Assembly: GCF_947504135.1 (NCBI RefSeq)
Contig: NZ_CANNGG010000002.1
Coordinates: 372,001-436,000 of the forward strand
DNA: 64,000 nucleotides
Reading direction: 5' to 3'
DNA from: an uncultured Tenacibaculum sp.
GTDB taxonomy: Bacteria; Bacteroidota; Bacteroidia; Flavobacteriales; Flavobacteriaceae
Shown here: piece after piece, positions 17,536 to 27,269 of the stretch
How positions within the stretch are numbered: position 1 is the stretch's first letter
Layout: every line of letters starts with the position of its first letter
The notes under the pieces: model-generated
The model's database searches: none
What the model was told of the DNA's origin: nothing
What the model saw: only the letters and a program-made list of their open reading frames with translations
Position numbers and translations under genes: made by a program

Positions 17536-20500
17536 TTACTTGTTGTACAATACCCATTCTCCTTTTTCTAATAAAGGAATAGCTTGTTTGTACTTAACTT
17601 CTTTTTCTTCACCAGACATTACATTTTTGATGTTAACTTTTTCGTTACGACCAATTTTTGGTTGTTCACGAACAACTGTTTCTACAGCTTGTTGTTCCTG
17701 CGTTTGTTGGTTACGTGCATTGCTAATAGCTTGCTGTGTTGAGTTTTGAACTTCATCTTTACGTAAATCTAATTGCTCACGTTGTTGTTCACGAGCTTCA
17801 GATACTTGTGAAGCTTCTTGACTAGGTAGTTTTCCTTTAAATAAGAACGATAAAACTTCTTTATTTACTTTGTCAATCGTTTCTTGGAATAACTCAAAAG
17901 CTTCAAACTTATAAACCAATAATGGATCTTTTTGCTCGTACGTAGCATTTTGAACAGTTTGTTTTAATTCGTCCATTTTACGTAAGTGATCCTTCCAGTT
18001 TTCATCAATAATCGCTAAAGTGATGTTTTTTTCAAAATCGTTAACTAATGATTTTCCTTCACTTTCGTAAGCTTCTTTTAAGTTGGTAACTACCTGTAAT
18101 GTTTTAGAACCATCTGTAAAAGGAACAACAATACGCTCGTAACGGTCACCTTCGTTTTCAAAAACATTTTTAATTACTGGGAATGCATTTTCAGCATTTC
18201 TTTCCGCATCGTTTTTGTAGTGTTCCGTTACTATTTTGTATAGCTTGTCAATTAAATCTTGCTCTGATGTTTTACTGAATTCTTCTTCAGAAAAAGGAGA
18301 AGTCATTGCAGAGAAGCGAATTAATTCGAACTCAAAGTTTTGGAAGTCTTTAGCGCCCTTATTTTGTCTTACAATTGAATCACAGGTATCGTAAATCATG
18401 TTTGCAATATCAATCTGTAAACGCTTTCCGTCTAAAGCATGACGACGACGTTTGTATACAAACTCACGCTGTGCGTTCATAATATCATCATACTCTAATA
18501 AACGCTTACGAATACCAAAGTTGTTTTCTTCTACTTTTTTCTGAGCTCTTTCAATAGATTTAGAAATCATAGAATGCTGAATTACTTCACCTTCTTTTAA
18601 CCCCATTCTATCCATCATCTTCGCAATTCTTTCAGAACCAAATAAACGCATTAAGTTATCGTCTAAAGCTACATAGAATTGAGAAGAACCTACATCTCCT
18701 TGACGTCCTGCACGACCACGTAACTGACGGTCTACACGACGAGAATCATGGCGTTCTGTACCAATAATAGCTAAACCACCTGCTGCTTTAACTTCGTCAG
18801 ATAATTTAATATCGGTACCACGACCAGCCATGTTTGTAGCAATGGTTACCACTCCTGGTTTACCAGCTTCAGCAACTACATCAGCTTCTCTTTTGTGTAA
18901 TTTTGCATTTAATATATTGTGAGGAATTTTACGAATTTGTAACATTCTTCCTAATAATTCAGAGATTTCAACCGAAGTAGTACCTACTAATACAGGTCTT
19001 CCTTCTCCAACTAATTTTACAATGTCTTCAATTACTGCGTTGTATTTTTCACGCGTAGTTTTATAAACTAAATCTTGTTTGTCGTCTCTTTGAATTGGTT
19101 TATTTGTAGGAATTTCAACAACATCTAGTTTATAAATTTCCCAGAATTCACCTGCTTCTGTAATCGCCGTACCTGTCATACCAGATAACTTACGGTACAT
19201 TCTAAAGTAGTTTTGTAAAGTAACGGTAGCAAACGTTTGCGTAGCGTCTTCAATTTTTACATTCTCTTTAGCTTCAATGGCTTGGTGTAACCCATCAGAG
19301 TAACGACGACCGTCCATAATACGACCTGTTTGCTCGTCTACAATCATTACCTTATTGTCCATAACCACATACTCTACATCTTTTTCAAAAACCGTGTAGG
19401 CTTTTAAGAGTTGGTTCATGGTATGAATGCGCTCACTCTTCACACTAAATTCGCGATATAATTCTTCTTTTTGATCAGCTTTCTCTTCTGGAGTAGCATC
19501 GCTTTTATCTATTTGACCAACTTTTACACTAATATCTGGTAAAACGAAGAACGTTTCATTTTTTGTGATATCAGAAAGGTGTGCAATACCTTTATCAGTT
19601 AAATCAATTTGATTGTTCTTTTCTTCAATAGTAAACCATAATTCAGCATCAACTTCAGGCATTAGCTTGTTGTTGTCTTGCATGTAAAAGTTTTCAGTTT
19701 TTTGAAGAATTTGTTTAACTCCTTCTTGAGATAAAAACTTAATTAAGGCTTTGTTTTTAGGAAGACCTCTGTAAACTCTTAATAATAAGAAACCACCTTC
19801 TTTAGTGTCTCCTTCTTTAATTAAACGTTTAGCTTCAGCTAAAACACCTACTAAGTATTTATTTTGAATAGAAACTAAATCGGCAACTAGAGGCTTTAAT
19901 TCATTAAATTCATGATTGTCTCCTTGTGGTACTGGTCCAGAAATAATTAACGGTGTACGAGCATCGTCAATTAAAACAGAATCCACCTCATCAATAATAG
20001 CATAGTTTGGCGCACGTTGTACTAAGTCCTTCTTAGAGTTAGCCATGTTATCACGCAAGTAGTCGAAACCAAACTCATTGTTAGTTCCGTAAGTAATATC
20101 AGCATTATAAGCCTCTCTACGTGCTTCAGAATTTGGTTGGTGGAAATCAATACAGTCAGTACTTAAGCCGTGGAACTCAAAAATAGGAGCCATCCACGCG
20201 CGGTCACGTTTTGCCAAGTAGTCGTTTACAGTAACAACATGTACTCCATTACCTGTTAAAGCGTTTAGGTATACAGGTAGTGTAGAAACTAACGTTTTAC
20301 CTTCCCCTGTCATCATTTCGGCAATTTTACCCTGGTGTAAAACTGATCCACCGATTAATTGTACATCGTAGTGAATCATGTCCCAAATAACTTCTTTACC
20401 AGCAGCATCCCATGAGTTAGCCCAAAAAGCTTTGTCTTCTTCTAAAGTAATATGTTCTCTAGTAGCTGATAATTCTCTATCGAAAGGAGTAGCGGTAACT

Positions 20501-20886
20501 TCTAATTCTGTGTTTTTGGTAAAACGTTTTGCAGTTTCTTTTACAACAGCAAAAGCCTCTGGCATGATGTCTAATAAAACAGCTTCAGAAGCTTCGTAAG
20601 CTTCGTCTTTTAATTTATCAATTTCTGTATAAATTTCTTCTTGACGATCGATGTCTGCTTTTTTAGCTTCTTCCTCAAGCTCAGCTATTTTATTATTAAA
20701 AGATTTGGTAGCGTCTTTAATTTTCGATTTAAACTCAATTGTTTTTGCCCGTAATTCGTCATTTGATAAACTGTTTAATGAATTTTCAAAAGATCGTACT
20801 TTTTCAACGATCGGTTGTAGTGATTTTAGGTCCTTTTGTTGTTTGTCTCCAACAAATAGTTTTATAATCGAATTTAAAACGCTCAT
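17536..20886 (-). CDS. secA: Preprotein translocase ATPase SecA
   Basis: ATPase motor of the Sec pathway. 1116 residues, longer than the roughly 900 of E. coli SecA but normal for Bacteroidota. The extra length comes from a helical insertion at about residues 55-105 and a larger one around 345-440 (from VSIQNKYLVG onward). Walker A MTGEGKT lies at 192-198, the DEVDSVLIDDARTPLIISG box follows, and the second motor domain shows ATNMAGRGTDIKLS and RQLRGRAGRQGD. The C-terminal zinc-binding CxCx8CH tail of proteobacterial SecA is absent; the protein ends in a Gln-rich linker and a short domain (EKVNIKNVMSGEEKEVKYK). Confidence 0.97.
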   Translation of the reverse strand: MSVLNSIIKLFVGDKQQKDLKSLQPIVEKVRSFENSLNSLSNDELRAKTIEFKSKIKDATKSFNNKIAELEEEAKKADIDRQEEIYTEIDKLKDEAYEASEAVLLDIMPEAFAVVKETAKRFTKNTELEVTATPFDRELSATREHITLEEDKAFWANSWDAAGKEVIWDMIHYDVQLIGGSVLHQGKIAEMMTGEGKTLVSTLPVYLNALTGNGVHVVTVNDYLAKRDRAWMAPIFEFHGLSTDCIDFHQPNSEARREAYNADITYGTNNEFGFDYLRDNMANSKKDLVQRAPNYAIIDEVDSVLIDDARTPLIISGPVPQGDNHEFNELKPLVADLVSIQNKYLVGVLAEAKRLIKEGDTKEGGFLLLRVYRGLPKNKALIKFLSQEGVKQILQKTENFYMQDNNKLMPEVDAELWFTIEEKNNQIDLTDKGIAHLSDITKNETFFVLPDISVKVGQIDKSDATPEEKADQKEELYREFSVKSERIHTMNQLLKAYTVFEKDVEYVVMDNKVMIVDEQTGRIMDGRRYSDGLHQAIEAKENVKIEDATQTFATVTLQNYFRMYRKLSGMTGTAITEAGEFWEIYKLDVVEIPTNKPIQRDDKQDLVYKTTREKYNAVIEDIVKLVGEGRPVLVGTTSVEISELLGRMLQIRKIPHNILNAKLHKREADVVAEAGKPGVVTIATNMAGRGTDIKLSDEVKAAGGLAIIGTERHDSRRVDRQLRGRAGRQGDVGSSQFYVALDDNLMRLFGSERIAKMMDRMGLKEGEVIQHSMISKSIERAQKKVEENNFGIRKRLLEYDDIMNAQREFVYKRRRHALDGKRLQIDIANMIYDTCDSIVRQNKGAKDFQNFEFELIRFSAMTSPFSEEEFSKTSEQDLIDKLYKIVTEHYKNDAERNAENAFPVIKNVFENEGDRYERIVVPFTDGSKTLQVVTNLKEAYESEGKSLVNDFEKNITLAIIDENWKDHLRKMDELKQTVQNATYEQKDPLLVYKFEAFELFQETIDKVNKEVLSFLFKGKLPSQEASQVSEAREQQREQLDLRKDEVQNSTQQAISNARNQQTQEQQAVETVVREQPKIGRNEKVNIKNVMSGEEKEVKYKQAIPLLEKGEWVLYNK

Positions 20887-20965
20887 TTGTAAAATATTGT
20901 TTTATAGCTAATTAAGTTGTTTTTAATTAGCGTTTTTTGTGTTTTTATTGATTGCTTAAAAGTAA

Positions 20966-21000
20966 GCAAAAAAAAAGCCTCTGTAAAAGAGACTTTTTAT
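20966..21000 (-). terminator. Probable terminator after DUF2795 gene
   Basis: Minus-strand hairpin AGTCTC / GAGGCT followed by a run of nine Ts, between the DUF2795 gene and secA. Confidence 0.65.
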
Positions 21001-21013
21001 TATTTATTTTTTT

Positions 21014-21235
21014 CTAGTATTCATCTTCATTCCAAAGATAATCTTCTTCAGTAGGGTAATCTGGCCAGATTTCAATAATAGAATCGTACGCCTCACCTTC
21101 ATCTTCGATATCTTGTAAGTTTTCTACCACTTCTAACGGTGCTCCAGTACGAATAGCGTAATCAATTAATTCGTCTTTAGTTGCAGGCCAGGGTGCATCT
21201 GCTAAATAAGATGCTAATTCAAGTGTCCAATACAT
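21014..21235 (-). CDS. DUF2795 domain protein
   Basis: 73-residue acidic protein with the DUF2795 pattern: YWTLELASYLADAPWPATKDELIDYAIRTGAPLEVVENLQDI followed by an Asp/Glu-rich tail. The family is small, soluble and of unknown function, and is nearly universal in Flavobacteriia, often beside secA as here. A T-rich terminator separates it from secA, so it probably has its own transcript. Confidence 0.9.
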   Translation of the reverse strand: MYWTLELASYLADAPWPATKDELIDYAIRTGAPLEVVENLQDIEDEGEAYDSIIEIWPDYPTEEDYLWNEDEY

Positions 21236-21335
21236 TTCTTTATCGGTTTAATAAGATTTTCCGCAAAAATAATTTTTTTTTGTAAAAAGTCAAGTTTTTT
21301 TTAAAAAATGTGAAATCAATAATTAAAGAACTTAG

Positions 21336-21908
21336 TTATAGCTTTTCAGGAATCCATTTAATTTCCTCAGCTTGTAAGTCTTGGGTCAACTTCCGTGCCA
21401 ATACAAAAAGGTAGTCAGAAAGTCGGTTTAAATACTTTAAAACAGTATCGCTAATTGTTTCTTCTTCGTTTAAAGCCACGGCTAATCGTTCCGATCTACG
21501 GCATACGCAGCGTGCTATGTGACAAAATGACACGGTTTGATGACCGCCTGGTAATACAAAGTGTGTCATTTGAGGTAAATCTTTATTCATAAGGTCAATA
21601 TCGTCTTCTAAAAACTGAATTGACTCTTCATTAATTTTAGGGATGTTTAAGCGTTCTTTACCACTTTTTAAAGTTTCCTTTTCTGGTGGTGTAGCTAACA
21701 TGGCGCCCAATGTGAACAAATCGCTTTGAATTTTTGTTAATTTCTTTTTTAAAGTATCATCAATGTTTTGATCTCTAATTAATCCAATGTAAGAGTTAAG
21801 TTCATCAACAGTTCCGTAGCTTTCTATTCGTAAGTGGTGTTTAGGTACTCGAGTACCACCAAATAGGGCAGTGGTACCTTTATCACCTGTTTTAGTATAT
21901 ATTTTCAT
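21336..21908 (-). CDS. Cob(I)alamin adenosyltransferase (PduO type)
   Basis: Adenosylates cob(I)alamin with ATP to make coenzyme B12. 190 residues. The N-terminal ATP-binding motif is TKTGDKGTTALFGGTRVPKH (residues 4-23) and the C-terminal signature is RCVCRRSERLAVALN, both typical of PduO/MMAB. It lies 23 nt downstream of a thioesterase gene on the same strand. B12-dependent partners are not in this window. Confidence 0.95.
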   Translation of the reverse strand: MKIYTKTGDKGTTALFGGTRVPKHHLRIESYGTVDELNSYIGLIRDQNIDDTLKKKLTKIQSDLFTLGAMLATPPEKETLKSGKERLNIPKINEESIQFLEDDIDLMNKDLPQMTHFVLPGGHQTVSFCHIARCVCRRSERLAVALNEEETISDTVLKYLNRLSDYLFVLARKLTQDLQAEEIKWIPEKL

Positions 21909-21931
21909 ATGTTTTTTATTGGTTTGATTAA

Positions 21932-22336
21932 TTATTTTAAGATAGCCAATTTATCTAAAATATAATCAGGACAACGCATAGGTCTTTTTGTTTTATTGTT
22001 AATAAATGCTAACACAGTATTTCCAGTTGAAATTAGGTCGTTATTTTGATTGGTAATTTCATAGTCGAATTCAATTTTTACTGAAGGTGTTTTTTTTAAA
22101 ATAGTTGTAATGGTTAATTCATCGTCGTATAATGCTGATTTTTTAAAGTTACAAGATAAAGATATAACAGGTAGCATGATTCCTGTTTTTTCCATATATT
22201 TGTAGGTAACGCCCAGAGAACGTAACCATTCGGTGCGACCAATCTCAAAAAACTGTGCGTAGTTCCCATGGTAAACTACTCCCATTTGATCAGTTTCAGC
22301 ATATCGAACACGTGTAGATGTTTTATGTTTTTGCAA
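21932..22336 (-). CDS. Acyl-CoA thioesterase (YbgC/4HBT hot-dog)
   Basis: Hot-dog-fold thioesterase that cleaves acyl-CoA or acyl-ACP esters. 134 residues. The signature RYAETDQMGVVYHGNYAQFFEIGRTEWLR (residues 10-38) carries the catalytic Asp of the 4-hydroxybenzoyl-CoA thioesterase family. Located upstream of the cobalamin adenosyltransferase gene and divergent from dnaA. Physiological substrate unknown. Confidence 0.9.
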   Translation of the reverse strand: MQKHKTSTRVRYAETDQMGVVYHGNYAQFFEIGRTEWLRSLGVTYKYMEKTGIMLPVISLSCNFKKSALYDDELTITTILKKTPSVKIEFDYEITNQNNDLISTGNTVLAFINNKTKRPMRCPDYILDKLAILK

Positions 22337-22418
22337 AAGATTGTTTTTTTAATTTGCATAAACATTACGCAAAAAAAAAATAAAAGTCAATAGCGATTTG
22401 ATTTTTTTATACTAAAAT

Positions 22419-22427
22419 TTATTCACA
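22419..22427 (+). other. DnaA-box-like nonamer upstream of dnaA
   Basis: TTATTCACA differs by one base from the strong DnaA box TTATCCACA, 83 nt before the dnaA ATG. A single box fits autoregulation. It is not enough to claim an origin. Confidence 0.35.
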
Positions 22428-22509
22428 CTTTTGTTCGCCCAGACATTGGTGTTTGGTGCCCCCTAAATCTTAATAAAAATTAACAACTAAAATTGATTTT
22501 TTACCGAAT

Positions 22510-23934
22510 ATGACTAAAACAGCCGATTCAGTTTGGATGGAATGCTTGTCTTTTATAAAAGACAATATTAAACCTCAGGCATACAAAACTTGGTTCGAGC
22601 CAATTAAGCCAATTAAATTAGCAGGGGAGGCTTTAACAGTACAAGTTCCAAGTAAGTTTTTTTACGAATGGTTAGAGGAGCATTACATTAAATTGCTAAG
22701 AGTCGCTTTAGTTCGTCAGTTAGGAAGTGATGCTAAGTTAATTTACGATGTACGTATGGAAAATACGTATAGTAGTAATAGTCCACAAACTGTAAAAATA
22801 CCAAGTTCAAACCGTAATCCTTTAAAACCTCAAAAGGTAACAGTTCCGTTAGAGTCAAAACGAGAGTTGAAGAATCCTTTTATTATTCCAGGCCTACAAA
22901 AGGTAAAGATTGAGTCTCAGTTAAATCCGAACAACAACTTTGTGAATTTTGTAGAAGGAGATTCAAATCGATTAGCACGTTCAGCAGGTATGGCAGTTGC
23001 GAATAAACCAGGAGGTACCTCATTTAATCCATTATTAATTTATGGAGGGGTAGGTTTAGGTAAAACGCACCTAGCACATGCTATTGGTGTTGAAATAAAA
23101 GATAAATATCCGGATAAGACCGTTTTATATATTTCTTCGGAAAAATTTACACAACAATTTATTGATTCGGTAAAGTCGAATACTAGAAATGATTTTATTC
23201 ACTTCTATCAGATGATTGATGTGTTGATTATTGATGATGTTCAGTTCTTATCAGGAAAAGCAGGAACACAAGATGTGTTCTTCCATATATTTAATCATTT
23301 ACATCAAAATGGAAAACAGGTTATTTTAACTTCAGATAAAGCACCTGTTGATATGCAAGATATTGAACAACGTTTATTGTCTCGTTTTAAATGGGGACTG
23401 TCTGCTGAATTGCAAGCGCCAGATTATGAAACAAGAATTTCGATCTTACAAAACAAATTGTACAGAGATGGTGTTGAAATGCCAGAAGAAATTGTAGAGT
23501 ATATTGCTAAAAATATCAAATCGAATGTTCGTGAGTTAGAAGGAGTGATTATTTCGATGATTGCACAAGCTTCTTTCAATAGAAAAGAATTTACAATTGA
23601 GTTGGCAAAACAAATTGTAGACAAGTTTGTAAAGAACACGAAAAAAGAGTTGTCGGTTGATTATATTCAAAAAGTGGTATCGAAGTATTTTGATATGGAT
23701 GTAGCAACTTTACAATCAAAAACACGTAAACGTCATATTGTACAAGCACGTCAGTTAGCTATGTATTTTGCTAAGCGTATGACAAAGTCGTCATTAGCTA
23801 GCATTGGAAGTCAAATTGGTAAAAGAGACCACGCTACTGTATTGCATGCTTGTAAAACTGTAGATAATTTAACGGAGACTGATAAGCAGTTTAAAAAGTA
23901 CGTTGAAGATTTAACGAAGAAATTAACGCTTTAA
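22510..23934 (+). CDS. dnaA: Chromosomal replication initiator DnaA
   Basis: Binds DnaA boxes and melts the origin. 474 residues: domain I (1-80, WMECLSFIKDNIKPQAYKTWFEPI), a short Ser/Pro linker (90-125), the AAA+ domain with Walker A GGVGLGKTH at 179-187 and Walker B VLIIDDVQFL, and the C-terminal domain IV with the signature IGKRDHATVLHACKTV that reads the box. Complete and of normal length. It is followed directly by a strong terminator. Confidence 0.98.
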   Translation: MTKTADSVWMECLSFIKDNIKPQAYKTWFEPIKPIKLAGEALTVQVPSKFFYEWLEEHYIKLLRVALVRQLGSDAKLIYDVRMENTYSSNSPQTVKIPSSNRNPLKPQKVTVPLESKRELKNPFIIPGLQKVKIESQLNPNNNFVNFVEGDSNRLARSAGMAVANKPGGTSFNPLLIYGGVGLGKTHLAHAIGVEIKDKYPDKTVLYISSEKFTQQFIDSVKSNTRNDFIHFYQMIDVLIIDDVQFLSGKAGTQDVFFHIFNHLHQNGKQVILTSDKAPVDMQDIEQRLLSRFKWGLSAELQAPDYETRISILQNKLYRDGVEMPEEIVEYIAKNIKSNVRELEGVIISMIAQASFNRKEFTIELAKQIVDKFVKNTKKELSVDYIQKVVSKYFDMDVATLQSKTRKRHIVQARQLAMYFAKRMTKSSLASIGSQIGKRDHATVLHACKTVDNLTETDKQFKKYVEDLTKKLTL

Positions 23935-23941
23935 GAAATAG

Positions 23942-23963
23942 CCTCACTAAGTGAGGTTTTTTT
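23942..23963 (+). terminator. Intrinsic terminator after dnaA
   Basis: CCTCAC / GTGAGG stem with a short TAA loop and a T7 tract, starting 8 nt after the dnaA stop. It overlaps the region where a longer start of the next gene would lie, which is why that gene is started at 23975. Confidence 0.88.
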
Positions 23964-23974
23964 ATTTTATAGAG

Positions 23975-24442
23975 ATGAAAAAAATATTAATGGTTTGTTT
24001 GGGGAATATTTGTCGATCACCATTGGCAGAAGGAATTTTACAAGCAAAGTTATCTTCAGGGTTATATGAAGTTGATTCTGCAGGAACTGCGGGCTATCAT
24101 GTAGGTGAATTACCAGATAAACGTTCTGTTCAAGTAGCAAAAAAATATGGGATTGATATTACAAATCAGCGTTCAAGAAAGTTTGAAAAAGCCGATTTTG
24201 ATAAGTTTGACATGATTTTTGCTATGGATAAAAGTAATTACGATGATATTGTAGCGATGTCTGAAAATAGTATGCAACGAGAAAAAGTAAAAATGATTTT
24301 GAACGAACTGTATCCTAATGAAGATATGGGGGTTCCAGATCCGTATTACGGAGGAGATCAAGGTTTTGAAAATGTGTATAAAATGTTAGATGAAGTGTGT
24401 ACAATTATCGCTTCAAAATTAGAGATAAATAATGAAAGGTAA
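23975..24442 (+). CDS. Low-molecular-weight protein-tyrosine-phosphatase
   Basis: Dephosphorylates phosphotyrosine or a small-molecule phosphate. 155 residues from the ATG at 23975. The P-loop CLGNICRSP (C8, R14) comes right after the start, and the general-acid motif VPDPYYGG is near the end, both diagnostic of the LMW-PTP fold. The start follows the dnaA terminator by 11 nt. The 3' end overlaps the next methyltransferase gene by 11 nt, so the two are co-translated. Confidence 0.94.
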   Translation: MKKILMVCLGNICRSPLAEGILQAKLSSGLYEVDSAGTAGYHVGELPDKRSVQVAKKYGIDITNQRSRKFEKADFDKFDMIFAMDKSNYDDIVAMSENSMQREKVKMILNELYPNEDMGVPDPYYGGDQGFENVYKMLDEVCTIIASKLEINNER

Positions 24443-25136
24443 ATTATACTTGATTCCCACGACTCTAGGAGATACTGAACCTTTAGAGGTGATGCCTTTA
24501 TCGGTTAAAAAAGTGGTAGAGCAATTAGATTATTTTATTGTTGAAAATGAGAAGTCGGCTAGAAGGTTTATAAAAAGAATTACACCTACTAAATCTCAAC
24601 CTTCTTTACAATTGATGTTGTTAGATAAATATTCAGATGATTTAGAAACTAAGAATTACTTGGATATTTGCGAAACAGGAGTGTCTGTAGGTTTACTTTC
24701 AGAAGCAGGAGTGCCTGCGGTTGCTGATCCAGGAGCAAGTATTGTGAAGTTAGCACATCAAAAAGGAATTCAAGTAGTGCCATTGGTCGGTCCATCATCA
24801 ATTTTGTTGGCAATTATGGCATCGGGAATGAATGGACAGAGTTTTGCGTTCAACGGATATTTGCCTATTGATAAATCAGACAGAAAAAAAGCAATCAAAG
24901 AATTAGAGAAGCTGTCAAAAGATAAAAATCAATCACAATTATTCATTGAAACTCCTTATAGGAATGAGAAAATGTTAGACGATTTACGAGCTACTTTATC
25001 TCCTGAAACAAGAGTTTGTGTTGCGTGTGATATTACGCTTCCTACAGAGTATATTAAAACATTGACAATAAAAGAGTGGAAAAGCGTTAAACCAGATTTA
25101 CACAAGCGTCCCGCTATTTTCATCATTCATAAATAA
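24432..25136 (+). CDS. RsmI-like SAM-dependent methyltransferase
   Basis: Tetrapyrrole-methylase-fold enzyme of the family that contains RsmI, the 16S rRNA C1402 2'-O-methyltransferase. 234 residues. Motifs: LYLIPTTLGD at the start, GLLSEAGVPAVADPGA (SAM site), VVPLVGPSSILLAIMASGMNGQSFAFNGYLP and FIETPYRNEKM. It lacks the C-terminal extension of canonical RsmI; Bacteroidota commonly carry this shorter paralogue besides a full RsmI, so the exact RNA target is open. Overlaps the upstream phosphatase gene. Confidence 0.85.
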   Translation: MKGKLYLIPTTLGDTEPLEVMPLSVKKVVEQLDYFIVENEKSARRFIKRITPTKSQPSLQLMLLDKYSDDLETKNYLDICETGVSVGLLSEAGVPAVADPGASIVKLAHQKGIQVVPLVGPSSILLAIMASGMNGQSFAFNGYLPIDKSDRKKAIKELEKLSKDKNQSQLFIETPYRNEKMLDDLRATLSPETRVCVACDITLPTEYIKTLTIKEWKSVKPDLHKRPAIFIIHK

Positions 25137-25137
25137 C

Positions 25138-25168
25138 AAAAAAAAGCTCACTTTTCAGTGAGCTTTTG
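25138..25168. terminator. Bidirectional terminator
   Basis: AAAAAGCTCACTT / AGTGAGCTTTT hairpin between converging genes. Confidence 0.85.
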
Positions 25169-25170
25169 TA

Positions 25171-27125
25171 TTAATAAGCGATTAGCTGTAGTAATTCTTC
25201 TTTAAAACGCTCTTTGGGTAAGTATTCCTTTTCTAAATTACCTGCGAACGGAATAGGAGTTTCAATACTCGCTACTCTTTTTACAGGAGCGTCTAAATAC
25301 TCAAAACAGTTTTCCATAATAAGAGAAGAAATATCACTAGAAACACTTCCAAATAAAGAATCTTCCTGTAAAATAATTACTTTTCCTGTTTTTTTAACCG
25401 AGTTGTAAATAGTTTCGGTATCTAAAGGTTGTAAGCTTCGTAAATCAATTACATCAGCTGATACGGCTACCTGTTCTAAGGTTTCTAAAGTCCAATATAC
25501 CGCAGCACCAAAACTAATAATTGTAACCTCATTTCCTTCCTTTAAAACAACCGCTTTACCTAAAGGTAGCGTGTAATATTCTGTAGGAACATCTTGATAC
25601 GTACTTCTGTACAATCCTTTATGTTCAAAAAATAAGACAGGATTCGGATCGTTAATAGCAGCGGTTAATAATCCTTTTGCATCGTACGGAAAAGCAGGAT
25701 ATACTACTTTTAACCCTGGTATTTTTATAAACCATGCTTCATTAGTTTGTGAATGAAAAGTCCCCGCACCAACACCAGCGCCACAAGGCATTCGTATTAC
25801 AACATCGGCTTTTTGATTCCAACGATAATGCGACTTGGCTAATAGATTGACAATAGGATTGAAGCCTGTAGAAACAAAATCGGCAAATTGCATTTCCATT
25901 ACAGCTTTCATTCCGTTGACCACCAATCCGTAAGACAAAGAAACAATTGCAGATTCACAGATTGGCGTATTGCGAACTCTTTCCTTCCCAAAAGCTTCGA
26001 CGAATCCTTCAGTAATCTTAAATACACCGCCATGTTCTGCTACATCTTGTCCTATAATAACTAAATCGTCGTAACGTTCCATATATTGCTTTAAACCTTT
26101 TGAAATGGCGTCAATTAGGCGAATATTTTCTGTTACAGAATTAGGGGCTACAGTTTCTAGAGAAGAAGTTTTATATACATCATTTAATTCGTCTTCAATT
26201 GAGGAAGTAATTGGCGCTTCTTCAAAAGTAGTATTCAAATGTTCTTGGATGATGCCCTTAAACTCATTTTTAAATTCTTCAGGAGTAAGAATTTTTTCTT
26301 TAATAAGGAAATTTCTATAATTTTCAATAGGATCTTTTAAAGCCCATGCGTCCATCAATTCTTCAGGAACATATTTAGCTCCACTAGCTTCTTCGTGTCC
26401 ACGCATTCTAAAGGTTCTAAACTCCAGTAAAATAGGTTTCGGATTTTCACGAATGCTTTCTGCTAATTCAGAAACTTTGGTGTAGCCTTCTAAAATATTA
26501 TTTCCATTAATGATATGAGATTCCATTCCGTAGCCAATACCTCTATCGGCAATATGTTCACAGTTATATTGTTCTGAAGTAGGGGTGGAAAGCCCGTATG
26601 CGTTATTTTCTACACAAAATAAAACAGGTAAATTCCATACCGAAGCTACATTTAATGCTTCGTGGAAATCACCTTCGCTGGTACCACCATCGCCTATAAA
26701 ACAGCGCAGGCTTTTTTATCACCTCTAAGTTTATTGGCAAGGGCGATTCCATCAGCAATCCCTAATTGAGGACCTAAATGAGAAATCATTCCTACAAGTT
26801 TATATTCTTGAGTTCCGAAATGAAAGCTACGATCTCTTCCTTTGGTAAAGCCATTAGCCTTTCCTTGCCATTGAGAAAATAAGCGATACAGAGGAATTTC
26901 GCGAGTAGTAAAAACACCTAAATTTCGGTGCATTGGCAAAATATATTCATCGCTTGTTAGTGCAGCAGTAACTCCAACAGATACTGCTTCTTGCCCAATA
27001 CCGCTAAACCATTTAGATATTTTACCTTGTCGTAATAAAATTAACATTTTCTCTTCTATGAGCCTTGGTAAGAGTAGTTGTTTGTAAAGTTTAATTAGCG
27101 TTTCACTGGTAAGGTTTTCTTTGTT
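25171..27125 (-). pseudogene. Fused E1 alpha/beta 2-oxoacid (branched-chain type) dehydrogenase, frameshifted and without a start
   Basis: The thiamine-diphosphate E1 of a 2-oxoacid dehydrogenase complex in the fused alpha-beta form (about 660 residues). The E1 alpha part reads [17 protein letters not shown] through DRSFHFGTQ to KKACAV, where the frame ends at TAG. One extra T in the T4 run at 26698-26701 (minus sense) restores [28 protein letters not shown], the ThDP-binding GDG...N motif, and the frame continues into a complete E1 beta part. At the 5' side the homologous sequence ([18 protein letters not shown]) runs back to an in-frame TAA at 27126-27128 with no ATG, GTG or TTG, so the start is lost or shifted too. 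Two independent lesions favour a pseudogene over an artefact. Confidence 0.82.
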
Positions 27126-27269
27126 TTAAAGTATTGAAAAATAGTTACTTGTGTTAAAAGTTGTTTTTATGGTTAAGTTATAGTTCTTCAAATGTGGCTA
27201 AAAAAAAATAGAATCAAAATGAGAAATTTTAATTATATAAATTCGTGAAAAATTAAAATTTGATAAAAA

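Noticed and set aside
24432..25136. Possible true RsmI
   Set aside because: The C-terminal extension of canonical RsmI is missing. I keep it as RsmI-like without assigning the symbol.
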